Shown: in pieces, positions 1 through 8,779 of the stretch
How positions within the stretch are numbered: the stretch's first letter is position 1
Layout of the letters: each line of letters opens with the position of its first letter
DNA from: Hominisplanchenecus murintestinalis
Lineage (GTDB): Bacteria > Bacillota > Clostridia > Lachnospirales > Lachnospiraceae
NCBI GenBank assembly: GCA_004793585.1
Contig: SRZB01000020.1
Coordinates: 1-64,000 of the forward strand
Reading direction: 5' to 3'
Length of the DNA: 64,000 nt
Translations under genes and position numbers: made by a program
The notes under the pieces: model-generated
What the model saw: only the letters and a program-made list of their open reading frames with translations
What the model was told of the DNA's origin: nothing
The model's database searches: none

Positions 1-65
1 TATAGAAACTTATTAAACAAGTAGTCTTGATTGACTACACCATTATTATACTAGGAAGTGATTTT

Positions 66-1754
66 GTGACAAGGACAGTAGGCATTGGGCATCAGGATTT
101 CGGGGATTTGAGAAAAAACGGATGGTTTTATATCGATAAAACAAATTTTATCAAAGAATGGTGGGAGAATGCGGACAGCGTAACGCTCATTACCCGTCCC
201 AGGCGCTTTGGGAAGACATTGAATATGAGTATGCTGGAGCAGTTCTTTTCAGTGAAATATGCAGGACGGGGCGATTTGTTTGAGGGGCTTTCTATCTGGG
301 AAGAGGAGAAGTACCGGACATTACAGGGAAGTTACCCGGTTATCAGTCTTTCTTTTGCAAATGTAAAAGAGAGGAATTATGAGATGACAAAGCAGAGAAT
401 CAGCCAGATTCTGACGGATTTGTATAATAAGAATTATTTTCTGCTGGAAACGGGCCTGCTCACGGAGGAGGAGCAGAAATATTTCCGGAGTATTTCTATG
501 GATATGGCAGAGGTATCGGCTACGATAGCAATCCACAAGATGGCGGATTTTTTGAGCCGTTATTATGGGAAAAAGGTTATTATCCTTTTGGATGAGTATG
601 ACACGCCGATGCAGGAAGCTTATGTAAATGGTTTCTGGGACGATATGGTTTCTTTTACCAGAAATATGTTCAATGCTGCGTTTAAGACGAATCCTTATCT
701 GGAGCGCGCAGTTATGACAGGGATTACAAGAGTGAGTAAGGAATCTATTTTTTCAGATTTAAATAATCTGGAGGTCGTAACGACTACTTCAAAAAAATAT
801 GAGGATAGCTTTGGATTTACAGAAGAAGAAGTATTTCAGGCATTAGATGAGTTTGGATTGCCTGAGATGAAAAAGGATGTGAAGAGATGGTATGATGGAT
901 TTACGTTTGGGGACAAAGCAGATATTTATAATCCCTGGTCGATTTTGAATTACCTGGATAAAAAAAGATTAACGACTTACTGGGCAAACACCAGCTCCAA
1001 CAGCCTGGCCGGAAAAATAATCCGAGAGGGAGATGGAAAGATTAAGCAGACTTTCGAAAGGCTTTTGCAGGGAGAAGCTATGGAAATATTTTTGGATGAG
1101 CAGATTGTCTATAATCAGCTTTCAGGAAATGAAAACGCTATCTGGAGCCTGCTTCTTGCCAGCGGTTATCTGAAAGTGGTGAGGACGGAGTTTACAGAAG
1201 CGGAGGGAAGGACGAAATACTGGCTGGCTTTGACAAACAGGGAAGTCAAGCTGATGTTTGAAAACATGATCCGCGGATGGTTTTCGGAGAGGGATGGGAA
1301 CTATAATGATTTTGTTAAGGCGATGCTTCTTGGCGACCTGGACGCGATGAATGAGTATATGAACAGGGTGACGCTGAATATATTCAGCTGTTTTGACACG
1401 GGGAAAAGCGCTTACGGCGCAGAGCCGGAGAAGTTTTATCATGGGTTCGTGCTGGGGCTGATGGTGGATTTGAGCGAAAGATATCTCCTCACTTCAAACA
1501 GGGAAAGCGGGTTCGGCAGATATGATGTGATGCTGGAGCCGAAGAAAGAAAACGACGATGCGATTATCCTGGAGTTTAAAGTATTCCAGCCGAGAAAGGA
1601 ACAGAGCCTGGAAGATACGGCCGCGGCCGCGCTGAAGCAGATAGAGGAAAAGGACTATGCCGCTGTGCTGCGGGCGAAAGGAATTGCGCAGGAGAGGATA
1701 AGGAAGTACGGGGTGGCATTCCAGGGGAAGGAAGTGCTGATAGAGGGAATGTAA
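66..1754 (+). CDS. AAA-ATPase-like / PD-(D/E)XK nuclease-like protein, copy 1
   Basis: Protein of 562 residues with the layout of the AAA-ATPase_like plus PDDEXK_9 families. An atypical Walker A, RPRRFGKT, lies at residues 44-51. Walker B (ILLDEYDT) has D176-E177. A C-terminal nuclease-like core pairs D487 (GRYDVML) with E503-x-K505 (LEFK). The family's function is unknown; nucleotide-dependent nucleic-acid processing is an inference. The GTG at 66 is chosen because GGAAGTGATTTTGTG aligns base for base with GGAAGTGATTCTATG at the starts of the three paralogues in this window; an ATG 13 codons upstream lacks that site. This is the most divergent of the four copies, but its N-terminal half resembles the copy at 43956. 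It ends convergently with the XRE gene. Confidence 0.85.
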   Translation: MTRTVGIGHQDFGDLRKNGWFYIDKTNFIKEWWENADSVTLITRPRRFGKTLNMSMLEQFFSVKYAGRGDLFEGLSIWEEEKYRTLQGSYPVISLSFANVKERNYEMTKQRISQILTDLYNKNYFLLETGLLTEEEQKYFRSISMDMAEVSATIAIHKMADFLSRYYGKKVIILLDEYDTPMQEAYVNGFWDDMVSFTRNMFNAAFKTNPYLERAVMTGITRVSKESIFSDLNNLEVVTTTSKKYEDSFGFTEEEVFQALDEFGLPEMKKDVKRWYDGFTFGDKADIYNPWSILNYLDKKRLTTYWANTSSNSLAGKIIREGDGKIKQTFERLLQGEAMEIFLDEQIVYNQLSGNENAIWSLLLASGYLKVVRTEFTEAEGRTKYWLALTNREVKLMFENMIRGWFSERDGNYNDFVKAMLLGDLDAMNEYMNRVTLNIFSCFDTGKSAYGAEPEKFYHGFVLGLMVDLSERYLLTSNRESGFGRYDVMLEPKKENDDAIILEFKVFQPRKEQSLEDTAAAALKQIEEKDYAAVLRAKGIAQERIRKYGVAFQGKEVLIEGM

Positions 1755-1797
1755 GTCCGCCCACTGCTCTGTCACCCAGAATACCAGCGTACCGTTT

Positions 1798-2049
1798 TCA
1801 GTCATTTTTCCCATCAATCAGGTAATCGTAGGAAACATGGAAAAGTTCTGAAAAAGCTTTTAACTCCAGGTCAGTGACATATCGCTTGTTTGTTTCAATC
1901 CGGGTAATGACGTTTTTGTCAATGTCGTATCCGGCGAGCTGCAGCCGATAGGCAAGAGCGCGCTGTGACAGCCCGTCTCTTTTGCGCAGTTCAATAAGGC
2001 GGGAGCCGACAAGATTTTTTTCACCGGAAGCGGTTCTTGGTTTTGGCAT
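1798..2049 (-). CDS. Small XRE-family helix-turn-helix regulator
   Basis: Protein of 83 residues with one Cro/C1-type HTH: 'LIELRKRDGLSQRALAYRL' followed by the recognition-helix region 'DKNVITRIETNKRYV'. Nothing but the DNA-binding domain is present, so it is probably a dimeric repressor. A GGAAAGG-type ribosome site precedes the ATG. The gene lies antisense between two AAA-ATPase genes. A 36-bp repeat with a TTTGCGCAAA palindrome lies 134 bp upstream and recurs at 6076, so it is a candidate operator; that link is inference. The target regulon is unknown. Confidence 0.75.
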   Translation of the reverse strand: MPKPRTASGEKNLVGSRLIELRKRDGLSQRALAYRLQLAGYDIDKNVITRIETNKRYVTDLELKAFSELFHVSYDYLIDGKND

Positions 2050-2182
2050 CTATCTGTCCTTTCCTGCAAAAAGCATTCGTCTCACTTTTTGCACTTTTTT
2101 ATTAATTTTACCTGGTAGTAAGGATAGGAGCGGTTGTAGAAGTGAGACAAGAGATTCTTCATCAAGAGTTTTGCGCATAAGC

Positions 2183-2218
2183 ATATCTTTTATGCCATTT
2201 GCGCAGAATGTACAATCG
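2183..2218. repeat. 36-bp dispersed intergenic repeat, copy A
   Basis: Matches 6076-6111 with two mismatches over 36 bp. The core contains the palindrome TTTGCGCA(A/G)A and a nearby TGTACA palindrome. Both copies sit in non-coding gaps beside AAA-ATPase genes. An operator or small mobile repeat is possible. Confidence 0.6.
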
Positions 2219-2274
2219 ATGCAGACAGCAGTCGGAAAGTGCGATAAATATAGAAGAACACATAGAAACGTATG

Positions 2275-2302
2275 CGGCAGACGGGGAAGAACCTGTCTGC
2301 CG
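2275..2302. other. Conserved hairpin upstream of AAA-ATPase copy 2
   Basis: CGGCAGAC and GTCTGCCG form an 8-bp perfect stem, extended to 11 bp with one G-T pair, around the loop GAAGAA. The same hairpin lies the same way upstream of the copy at 43956, so it belongs to a duplicated cassette. It could be a weak terminator or a leader structure; no clear T-run follows. Confidence 0.55.
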
Positions 2303-2376
2303 TATTTCATCCCGCATAGAGAAATTTATACAATAAGATACATATTAAAAAGCTTTGGTGAAAAAAGTATGTTCTC

Positions 2377-2407
2377 TATGGAAAAGTAAGAATGGATTGG
2401 GTATAAT
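2377..2407 (+). promoter_or_regulatory. Putative promoter of AAA-ATPase copies 2 and 3
   Basis: A TATAAT hexamer at 2402-2407 lies about 70 bp before the start at 2478. The -35 region is weak (TATGGA-like). The whole upstream segment of about 200 bp, including this hexamer, is repeated before the copy at 43956. Confidence 0.4.
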
Positions 2408-2477
2408 GAAAAAAAGGCTTTCGGGATATTTCGGATAGAAGGAATGGGCAGAGGCGAAAATGGAGGGAAGTGATTCT

Positions 2478-4190
2478 ATGGCAAAGACGATAGCAATCGG
2501 GCGGCAGGACTTTGAAAGAATGAGGACGAGAAATGTTTTCTATATTGATAAAACAGACTTTATCCGCGAATGGTGGGAAGCAGAAGATGAAGTGACCCTG
2601 ATTACCCGTCCGAGGAGATTCGGAAAGACGCTGAATATGAGCATGACGGAACAGTTCTTCTCTGTAGACTATGCGGGACGGGGAGATTTGTTTGAGGGGC
2701 TTTCCATCTGGGAAGATGAGAAATACAGGAAGCTCCAGGGGACGTATCCGGTTATCAGCCTTTCTTTTGCGAATGTGAAAGAAGGGACTTATGAAATGAC
2801 AAAACAGGGAATCTGCCGGGTTCTGACGGATTTGTACAATAAAAAGTATTTTCTGTTGAAAACAGGTCTGCTGACGGAGGAAGAGCAGGAGTATTTCCGA
2901 AGTATTTCTATGAATATGTCAGAGGTGACAGCGGCAGTCGCCGTTCATAAGATGTCAGATTTTTTAAGCCGCTATTATGGGAAAAAGGTCATCATTCTCC
3001 TGGACGAGTATGATACGCCGCTGCAGGAAGCATATGTAGGCGGATACTGGGAGAAGATGACAGAGTTTATCCGTGGGCTTTTTAATTCCACATTTAAGAC
3101 GAACCCTTGTCTGGAGCGGGCGGTTATGACAGGGATTACCAGAGTAAGCAAGGAATCTATCTTTTCAGATTTGAATAACCTGAATGTCGTGACAATTACT
3201 TCAAATGAATATGCGGACAGCTTTGGGTTTACGGAGGAAGAAGTTTTTTGCGCACTGGATGAATATGGGATGTCTGAAAAGAAAATGGAAGTAAAGCAGT
3301 GGTACGATGGCTTTACGTTCGGAAACGTTACAGATATTTATAATCCCTGGTCAATTCTCAACTATTTGAGCAAGAAGAGACTGGCGGCTTACTGGGCGAA
3401 TACCAGCTCAAACAGCCTTGCAGGGAAACTGATCCGCGAGGGGGATAAGGGAATCAAAACTTCTTTTGAGAATTTGATGCAGGGAAAATCCTTACACGCA
3501 GAAATAGATGAGCAGATTGTGTACAGCCAACTGGACAGCGACGGGCAGGCAGTATGGAGCCTCCTGCTTGCCGCCGGGTATCTGAAAGTGAAGCAGTTTA
3601 ACGCGTATGAGACAGAGTTTGGAGACTGGAAGGAAGAGTATGAGCTGGAGCTGACGAACTTTGAAGTAAAGACCATGTTCCGGGGGATGGTGCGCAGGTG
3701 GTTCGGGTGTGTTTCTTCCGAGTATAATGACTTCATAAAAGCGCTTCTGGTGGATGATATCAGGGCGATGAACGGTTATATGAACCGTGTGGCGCTGGCG
3801 ACGTTCAGCTATTTTGATACCGGGAAAAATCCGTCCAGTGAAGAACCGGAACGTTTTTACCACGGCTTTGTGCTGGGGCTGATGGTGGATTTAAATGATA
3901 AGTATATCCTGACTTCTAACAGGGAAAGCGGCTTTGGCAGGTATGATGTGATGCTGGAGCCGAGAAAAAAAGAGGACGACGCCATCCTCGTAGAATTTAA
4001 AGTGCAGGATACGGAGGAGGAAAAGGAGCTTTCCGACACCGTCCAGGCGGCGCTGAGGCAGATAGAGGAAAAGGACTACGCTGCCGCGCTCCATGCGAAA
4101 GGAATCCCGGAGGAGCGGATACGGAAGTACGGATTTGCGTTCCGGGGGAAGGAAGTACTGATTGGAAACAGAATGGATGGAGGGAAGTGA
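2478..4190 (+). CDS. AAA-ATPase-like / PD-(D/E)XK nuclease-like protein, copy 2
   Basis: Protein of 570 residues. It has Walker A RPRRFGKT (44-51), Walker [12 protein letters not shown], the sensor-like stretch [11 protein letters not shown], and the C-terminal nuclease-like D...E-x-K core (GRYDVML ... VEFK). The start is the ATG after GGAGGGAAGTGATTCT; an upstream in-frame ATG at 2460 would put this ribosome site inside the gene. It is nearly identical to copy 3 through most of its length, but its C-terminus matches the copy at 43956 more closely than copy 3 does, which points to gene conversion. It ends 4 bp before copy 3, whose ribosome site lies in this gene's last codons, so the two are co-transcribed and probably translationally coupled. 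Function unknown. Confidence 0.85.
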   Translation: MAKTIAIGRQDFERMRTRNVFYIDKTDFIREWWEAEDEVTLITRPRRFGKTLNMSMTEQFFSVDYAGRGDLFEGLSIWEDEKYRKLQGTYPVISLSFANVKEGTYEMTKQGICRVLTDLYNKKYFLLKTGLLTEEEQEYFRSISMNMSEVTAAVAVHKMSDFLSRYYGKKVIILLDEYDTPLQEAYVGGYWEKMTEFIRGLFNSTFKTNPCLERAVMTGITRVSKESIFSDLNNLNVVTITSNEYADSFGFTEEEVFCALDEYGMSEKKMEVKQWYDGFTFGNVTDIYNPWSILNYLSKKRLAAYWANTSSNSLAGKLIREGDKGIKTSFENLMQGKSLHAEIDEQIVYSQLDSDGQAVWSLLLAAGYLKVKQFNAYETEFGDWKEEYELELTNFEVKTMFRGMVRRWFGCVSSEYNDFIKALLVDDIRAMNGYMNRVALATFSYFDTGKNPSSEEPERFYHGFVLGLMVDLNDKYILTSNRESGFGRYDVMLEPRKKEDDAILVEFKVQDTEEEKELSDTVQAALRQIEEKDYAAALHAKGIPEERIRKYGFAFRGKEVLIGNRMDGGK

Positions 4191-4194
4191 TTCT

Positions 4195-5904
4195 ATGGCA
4201 AAGACGATAGCAATCGGGCGGCAGGACTTTGAAAGAATGAGGACGAGAAATGTTTTCTATATTGATAAAACAGACTTTATCCGTGAATGGTGGGAAGCAG
4301 AAGATGAAGTGACCCTGATTACCCGCCCGAGGAGGTTCGGAAAGACGCTGAATATGAGCATGACGGAACAGTTCTTCTCTGTAGACTATGCGGGGCGGGG
4401 AGATTTGTTTGAGGGGCTTTCCATTTGGGAAGAGGAGAAGTACAGGAAGCTCCAGGGGACATATCCGGTTATCGGCCTTTCTTTTGCGAATGTGAAAGAA
4501 GGGATTTATGAAATGGCAAAACAGGGAATCTGCCGGGTTCTGACGGATTTGTACAATAAAAAGTATTTTCTGTTAAAAACAGGGTTGCTGACAGAGGAAG
4601 AGCAGGAGTATTTCCGAAGTATTTCTATGAATATGTCAGAGGTGACAGCGGCATCAGCCGTTCATAAGATGTCAGATTTTTTAAGCCGCTATTATGGGAA
4701 AAAGGTTATCATCCTCCTGGACGAATATGATACGCCTTTGCAGGAAGCGTATATGGGCGGATACTGGGAGGAGATGGCAGAGTTTATCCGTGGGCTTTTT
4801 AATTCCACGTTCAAGACGAACCCTTATCTGGAGCGGGCAATCATGACCGGGATTACCAGGGTGAGCAAGGAGTCTGTTTTTTCAGATTTAAATAACCTGA
4901 AGGTGGTGACGGTTACCTCTGATAAATATGCGGACAGCTTTGGGTTTACGGAGGAAGAGGTATTTTCCGCGCTCAATGAATACGGAATGTCTGAAAGGAA
5001 AATGGCAGTAAAACAGTGGTATGATGGCTTCACGTTTGGAAAGGTTACGGATATTTATAACCCGTGGTCTATCCTGAATTATCTGGATACGGGAAGACTG
5101 GCGGCATACTGGGCAAACACCAGCTCGAACAGCCTTGCAGGGAAGCTTATCCGTGAAGGAAATAAGAACATTAAGACTTCTTTTGAAAATCTGATGCGGG
5201 GAAAATCCATATGCGCGGAAATAGACGAGCAGATTGTGTACAGCCAACTGGACAGTGACGGGCAGGCGATTTGGAGCCTCCTGCTTGCCGCCGGGTATCT
5301 GAAAGTAAAGCAGTTTAACGCGTATGAGACAGAGTTTGGGGACTGGAAGGAAGAGTATGAGCTGGAGCTGACGAACTTTGAAGTAAAGACCATGTTCCGG
5401 GGGATGGTGCGCAGGTGGTTCGGAAGCGTCTCTTATGCATACAATGATTTTGTCAAAGCGCTGCTTCTTGGAGATTTGGATGCGATGAATGAATATATGA
5501 ACACAGTGTCCGCCGTAACATTCAGCTCTTTTGATACGGGGAAGAACCCGTCCCGGCAGGAGCCGGAAAGATTTTATCATGGCTTTGTCCTGGGACTGAT
5601 GGTGGATCTGTCCGAGCGGTATGTGCTGACTTCCAACAGGGAAAGCGGATTCGGAAGATATGACGTGATGCTGGAGCCGCTTCAGGAACCAGATGATGCG
5701 TTTATACTGGAATTTAAAATATACCAGCCGGCGAAGGAGAAGAGCATGGAAGACACCGTCCAGGCGGCGCTGAGGCAGATAGAAGAAAAGGACTACGCCG
5801 CCGCGCTCCGTGCGAAAGGAATCCCGGAGGAGCGGATACGGAAGTACGGGTTCGCATTCCGGGGGAAGGAAGTACTGATTGGAAACAGAATAGAAACAGA
5901 ATAG
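4195..5904 (+). CDS. AAA-ATPase-like / PD-(D/E)XK nuclease-like protein, copy 3
   Basis: Protein of 569 residues with the same layout as its tandem neighbour: Walker A RPRRFGKT, Walker B LLDEYDTP, and a C-terminal D...E-x-K pair (GRYDVML ... LEFK). The start is the ATG after GGAGGGAAGTGATTCT, which overlaps the 3' end of copy 2. The first 380 or so residues are almost the same as copy 2, but the last 170 (from about [21 protein letters not shown]) resemble copy 1, with KIYQPAKEK in place of KVQDTEEEK. The gene is thus a mosaic of the local paralogues. A terminator follows about 130 bp downstream. Confidence 0.85.
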   Translation: MAKTIAIGRQDFERMRTRNVFYIDKTDFIREWWEAEDEVTLITRPRRFGKTLNMSMTEQFFSVDYAGRGDLFEGLSIWEEEKYRKLQGTYPVIGLSFANVKEGIYEMAKQGICRVLTDLYNKKYFLLKTGLLTEEEQEYFRSISMNMSEVTAASAVHKMSDFLSRYYGKKVIILLDEYDTPLQEAYMGGYWEEMAEFIRGLFNSTFKTNPYLERAIMTGITRVSKESVFSDLNNLKVVTVTSDKYADSFGFTEEEVFSALNEYGMSERKMAVKQWYDGFTFGKVTDIYNPWSILNYLDTGRLAAYWANTSSNSLAGKLIREGNKNIKTSFENLMRGKSICAEIDEQIVYSQLDSDGQAIWSLLLAAGYLKVKQFNAYETEFGDWKEEYELELTNFEVKTMFRGMVRRWFGSVSYAYNDFVKALLLGDLDAMNEYMNTVSAVTFSSFDTGKNPSRQEPERFYHGFVLGLMVDLSERYVLTSNRESGFGRYDVMLEPLQEPDDAFILEFKIYQPAKEKSMEDTVQAALRQIEEKDYAAALRAKGIPEERIRKYGFAFRGKEVLIGNRIETE

Positions 5905-6033
5905 AAGCCCGAATCCTATGCTTTGCAGAAAGCTTCTGTGATACAATAAATAAAAACGTAGAAAGGGCTTTAACTTTCGGGCATATGGTAGTATACTGAT
6001 ACAGAGATAGCCGTATTGATTGCGGTTGAAAAG

Positions 6034-6065
6034 CACTCGCGTGTTTCGTTGCGCGGGTGTTTTTT
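6034..6065 (+). terminator. Rho-independent terminator after the AAA-ATPase genes
   Basis: CACTCGCG (6034-6041) pairs with CGCGGGTG (6052-6059) with one G-T pair, followed by six T. It lies 130 bp after copy 3. The rest of the 5905-6292 gap holds the 36-bp repeat copy B and no convincing gene. Confidence 0.65.
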
Positions 6066-6075
6066 GAGTGCATGG

Positions 6076-6111
6076 ATATCTTTGATGCCATTTGCGCAAA
6101 ATGTACAATCG
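6076..6111. repeat. 36-bp dispersed intergenic repeat, copy B
   Basis: Second copy of the element at 2183-2218, with TTTGCGCAAA as a perfect 10-bp palindrome. The flanks on either side are unrelated to those of copy A, so the conserved unit is short. Confidence 0.6.
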
Positions 6112-6292
6112 CTCACATCTGGATTTGGCTTAATGATTTTCTATACATTTGCCTGGGGTTGTGCTATATTAAATATAGAGAAACTAAGTAACATAGTATA
6201 GCTATTTGTGCAAAATCAAACACCGTTTGGTTTTGCACGACACGGGGAATGGATATGCCTGCTTGCATGTGTGGGCGGAAAGGGAGGGATTT

Positions 6293-8245
6293 ATGAATAA
6301 GGTATTAAAAAAAGCGGTGGCAGCAGTTATGGCAGTTGCTTTGGTTTTGGGAGGAGTAATGTTTCATCCTGCTCCTAATCTACAGGCGAAAGCAAAGAAA
6401 GTGCGTATTGCCAAATCAGCAAAGGTGACGGTTGGGAAAACTGTCAAGGTAAAATTAAAGAACAATAGGAAAAAAGTTAAGTGGAAGGTTATAGCAGGTA
6501 AAAAAAGAATTAAAATCGTAAAGAAATCAAAAACATATGCAACAGTAAAAGGGCTTAAAAAGGGTAAGTCAAAAATTCAGGCGGTAATCGGAAAGAAAAA
6601 ATACACATGTAAAGTGACGGTTGTGGCTAAAAAGAAACCGTCAGTATCGCCAAATGAAGCAAAAACGGATGAGGGGGGATATTCCTATGAGGTGATTCCG
6701 CTTATGCCGCCGTTTAATTCATATTTTTACATCAAGACAAATAATCCGGATCCTGACTCATTCCGGTTTGTGGATAAGGAGACTAAATATGCGGATAAAG
6801 GCAAGACGGGAAGCGTAACCCCGACGGACACTGTTTTTTCTGATGTAAAATACGAAAATATTAAGACGAAGAGGGTTAAGGGAGGATATATTGCAGAAGG
6901 ACGCGAGACAGATGGCGGAAAACTAAGTCTTCAGGTAGGAAAAGTAACAGGAACACATTCGGTTTACAATATAACAACAGGCGAGACGACCATAGAAAAA
7001 GACTATGAATATAAAGATACTAAGGCCACGGTTCAAGTTGCCGGGCTTAAGGATGTTGTCGATTATTTGATATCAACTTATGGAGACAGCAGGAAGCCAT
7101 ATTTTGATAATCTATCGGGAATCCAGAGTGGCTTTAGCAGCGAATCTCTTTATAGCGGCGTATATGTGCTGGGCGAGCAGAAAAAGAGTACAGCAGCGCC
7201 ATACTACGGTCTTTCGACTTCACCGCATGTGGACCAGGCTTTTTATATTCAGAGCCCATATTACAGGGCTGACAGCAAGTCCATGCTCGTATCAGCGCTG
7301 CATCCAATGAAATGTGACTCGATAGGTTTTCCGTCCGTCATGATGTCGGTTGCTAAGAAACTTAACAGCGCAGTGACTGTTGAGTGGTCTTCTTCGGCAC
7401 ATTATCTTGTAGATGTAACCTATAATGGCGAAACCAGGTCCTATGGCGGCCAGGGTTCAGGCAAAGGACAGGGAATCCATGCCAATCAGATTAAATATTG
7501 GTATTCGTTTGACGGTTCCGGCGGGGATGCTTACAGAAAGCGTAACCTAAAGGACGTCGCGGCAATGATCCGGGAGTACAGCGCAATGGAAGTTCCGAAA
7601 GAACCTACAGACCAGCCGGAGCTTACATGGGCGTCTGTTCGGCAGACAGTCGGCAAAGAGGGAAGCTATGTAAAGCTTACGCTGCTGACCTCAATATTTG
7701 GGGGAAGTGCAGACGGCTATACATTTATGTATGATAATGGCAGTACCAGCGAAGGCTTTCAGGGCTGGGGATCCGTCGGACATTTTTCAAACGCGTGGTA
7801 TGACGGGAGGTATTTTAATAAATGGGAGTATTATTATCCCGGCGCCAAATTCGAGGATACCGTTGAAACGGAGTCGCCTTCTATCATCATGAAAGATGTA
7901 AGCATCAAGCTTCCTGATGACGGAAAAACCTATTATTATAATTACGATGCGATGGATGAGGTAAGCAGATATAATGCTGAGACAGGTGTGTGGAGTGGTT
8001 TTACGACGTATTACTATGATTCCGGAAGCCAGACATGGAAGGCAGATATTCTCAATCGTATAAAGTATCGGGAAGAATATAATTACAAGGATATAGAGGA
8101 TCAGAACTTTATTGACGCCTGTACGATTACAAGGGATGAGGCGCTTGCTATGAATCTGGATGCTAATACCGATAAAGAACCGGAGAATTATTACATCTAT
8201 GATCGCGTGACCCGTCCGGGGACTTACTACAGCGCGGGGAATTGA
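6293..8245 (+). CDS. Secreted protein with N-terminal Ig-like domain
   Basis: Protein of 650 residues. The first 30 or so form a signal peptide (MNKVLKKAVAAVMAVALVLGG, cleavage probably near LQAKA). Residues about 30-115 form a lysine-rich bacterial Ig-like (BIG_2-like) domain, with KVTVGKTVKVKLKN, KWKVIAGKK and TVKGLKKGKSKIQAVIG. The remaining 500 or so residues are rich in Tyr, Ser and Gly with no family I recognise; the lack of long helices suggests an extracellular beta-rich domain. The start ATG at 6293 follows GGGAGGG; an in-frame ATG at 6206 would precede the signal peptide with a hydrophilic tail. It has its own promoter region and is followed by a large inverted repeat. A wall-associated or carbohydrate-binding role is a guess. 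Confidence 0.75.
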   Translation: MNKVLKKAVAAVMAVALVLGGVMFHPAPNLQAKAKKVRIAKSAKVTVGKTVKVKLKNNRKKVKWKVIAGKKRIKIVKKSKTYATVKGLKKGKSKIQAVIGKKKYTCKVTVVAKKKPSVSPNEAKTDEGGYSYEVIPLMPPFNSYFYIKTNNPDPDSFRFVDKETKYADKGKTGSVTPTDTVFSDVKYENIKTKRVKGGYIAEGRETDGGKLSLQVGKVTGTHSVYNITTGETTIEKDYEYKDTKATVQVAGLKDVVDYLISTYGDSRKPYFDNLSGIQSGFSSESLYSGVYVLGEQKKSTAAPYYGLSTSPHVDQAFYIQSPYYRADSKSMLVSALHPMKCDSIGFPSVMMSVAKKLNSAVTVEWSSSAHYLVDVTYNGETRSYGGQGSGKGQGIHANQIKYWYSFDGSGGDAYRKRNLKDVAAMIREYSAMEVPKEPTDQPELTWASVRQTVGKEGSYVKLTLLTSIFGGSADGYTFMYDNGSTSEGFQGWGSVGHFSNAWYDGRYFNKWEYYYPGAKFEDTVETESPSIIMKDVSIKLPDDGKTYYYNYDAMDEVSRYNAETGVWSGFTTYYYDSGSQTWKADILNRIKYREEYNYKDIEDQNFIDACTITRDEALAMNLDANTDKEPENYYIYDRVTRPGTYYSAGN

Positions 8246-8246
8246 G

Positions 8247-8389
8247 GTAACAGTTCAGCCCAGGACTTTGCACTTGCTGCAAAGTCCGTGAGAATGCGCA
8301 AATTCAGCCGGAGAATCCAGCCCTTTGCGAACAGCAAACTTTAAATGGGCTGGATTCCGTAACAGTGAAGCCGCAGGCTGAACTGTTAC
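8247..8389. repeat. 143-bp branched inverted repeat (three nested perfect stems)
   Basis: The outer arms GTAACAGTTCAGCC (8247-8260) and GGCTGAACTGTTAC (8376-8389) are perfect 14-bp complements. Inside are two more perfect stems: GGACTTTGCA/TGCAAAGTCC (8263-8272/8278-8287) and GAATCCAGCCC/GGGCTGGATTC (8313-8323/8347-8357). The layout is a cloverleaf-like multibranch. No T-run follows, so it is not a standard terminator. It could be a REP/BIME-like repeat, an mRNA-stabilising 3' structure or an unknown RNA. Confidence 0.7.
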
Positions 8390-8418
8390 GAATTGAAAAA
8401 AGAATATAAGAGAACACC

Positions 8419-8447
8419 TTGACTTTTCTCATTGATAAATTTATAAT
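8419..8447 (+). promoter_or_regulatory. Sigma-A promoter of the ileS T-box leader
   Basis: TTGACT (8419-8424), a 17-bp spacer and TATAAT (8442-8447). Transcription would begin near 8454, giving a leader of about 325 nt before ileS. Confidence 0.85.
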
Positions 8448-8453
8448 AGCACT

Positions 8454-8690
8454 TGACTTGAAAAAGACTATGAGAAAGACAGTACATCTATCGGAAAGGC
8501 ACAGAGAGCTGGGGAGGGTGGAATCCCGGCGCGAGTAGGGCAGATGGAAGATCACTTTTGAGTTGCGGGCTGAAAGAGGAGTAGGCCTTGACGGTTTTCC
8601 CCCGTTACAGGGAACGCGTATGACGGTATGTGTGAGAGGTGGTTGCGTAGGCATTGGCTTTCGTCCTGTTACAGGGCGGAAGCCTTTTTT
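8454..8690 (+). ncRNA. T-box riboswitch, isoleucine type, upstream of ileS
   Basis: The leader senses uncharged tRNA-Ile and lets transcription continue into ileS. Stem I has the family's AGAGAGCTGGGG ... CCCGGC arms around a GGTGGAA loop. The specifier is ATC at 8551-8553 in the context GAAG-ATC-ACTTTTGAG, an Ile codon that fits the gene downstream. The antiterminator bulge is AGAGGTGGTTGCG (about 8635-8647), with GGTGG able to pair with the tRNA NCCA end. The competing terminator has a 13-bp stem, GGCTTTCGTCCTG / CAGGGCGGAAGCC (8656-8668/8672-8684), followed by six T. Confidence 0.9.
8656..8690 (+). terminator. T-box-controlled terminator before ileS
   Basis: 13-bp stem with two G-T pairs, loop TTA and a T6 run. 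It is the off state of the T-box leader; the 5' side of the stem overlaps the antiterminator. Confidence 0.88.
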
Positions 8691-8779
8691 GCTGGTGTTT
8701 GGCCGTGTGTAGATATCAGAGCGCGGACTGTGAATGGCCGGACATATTTCAGGAAAACGAAAAGGAATGGAGGTAAAGT

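Noticed and set aside
2050..2310. Minus-strand open frame directly before the XRE gene (stop abuts its ATG)
   Set aside because: Weak ribosome site, no recognisable protein, and it covers the conserved hairpin and the 36-bp repeat. Most likely non-coding upstream DNA.
4888..6108. 406-codon open frame antisense to AAA-ATPase copy 3
   Set aside because: Pure mirror of a strongly coding gene; similar antisense frames occur opposite the other copies. Composition (many His, Arg, Pro, Leu) is typical of shadow frames.
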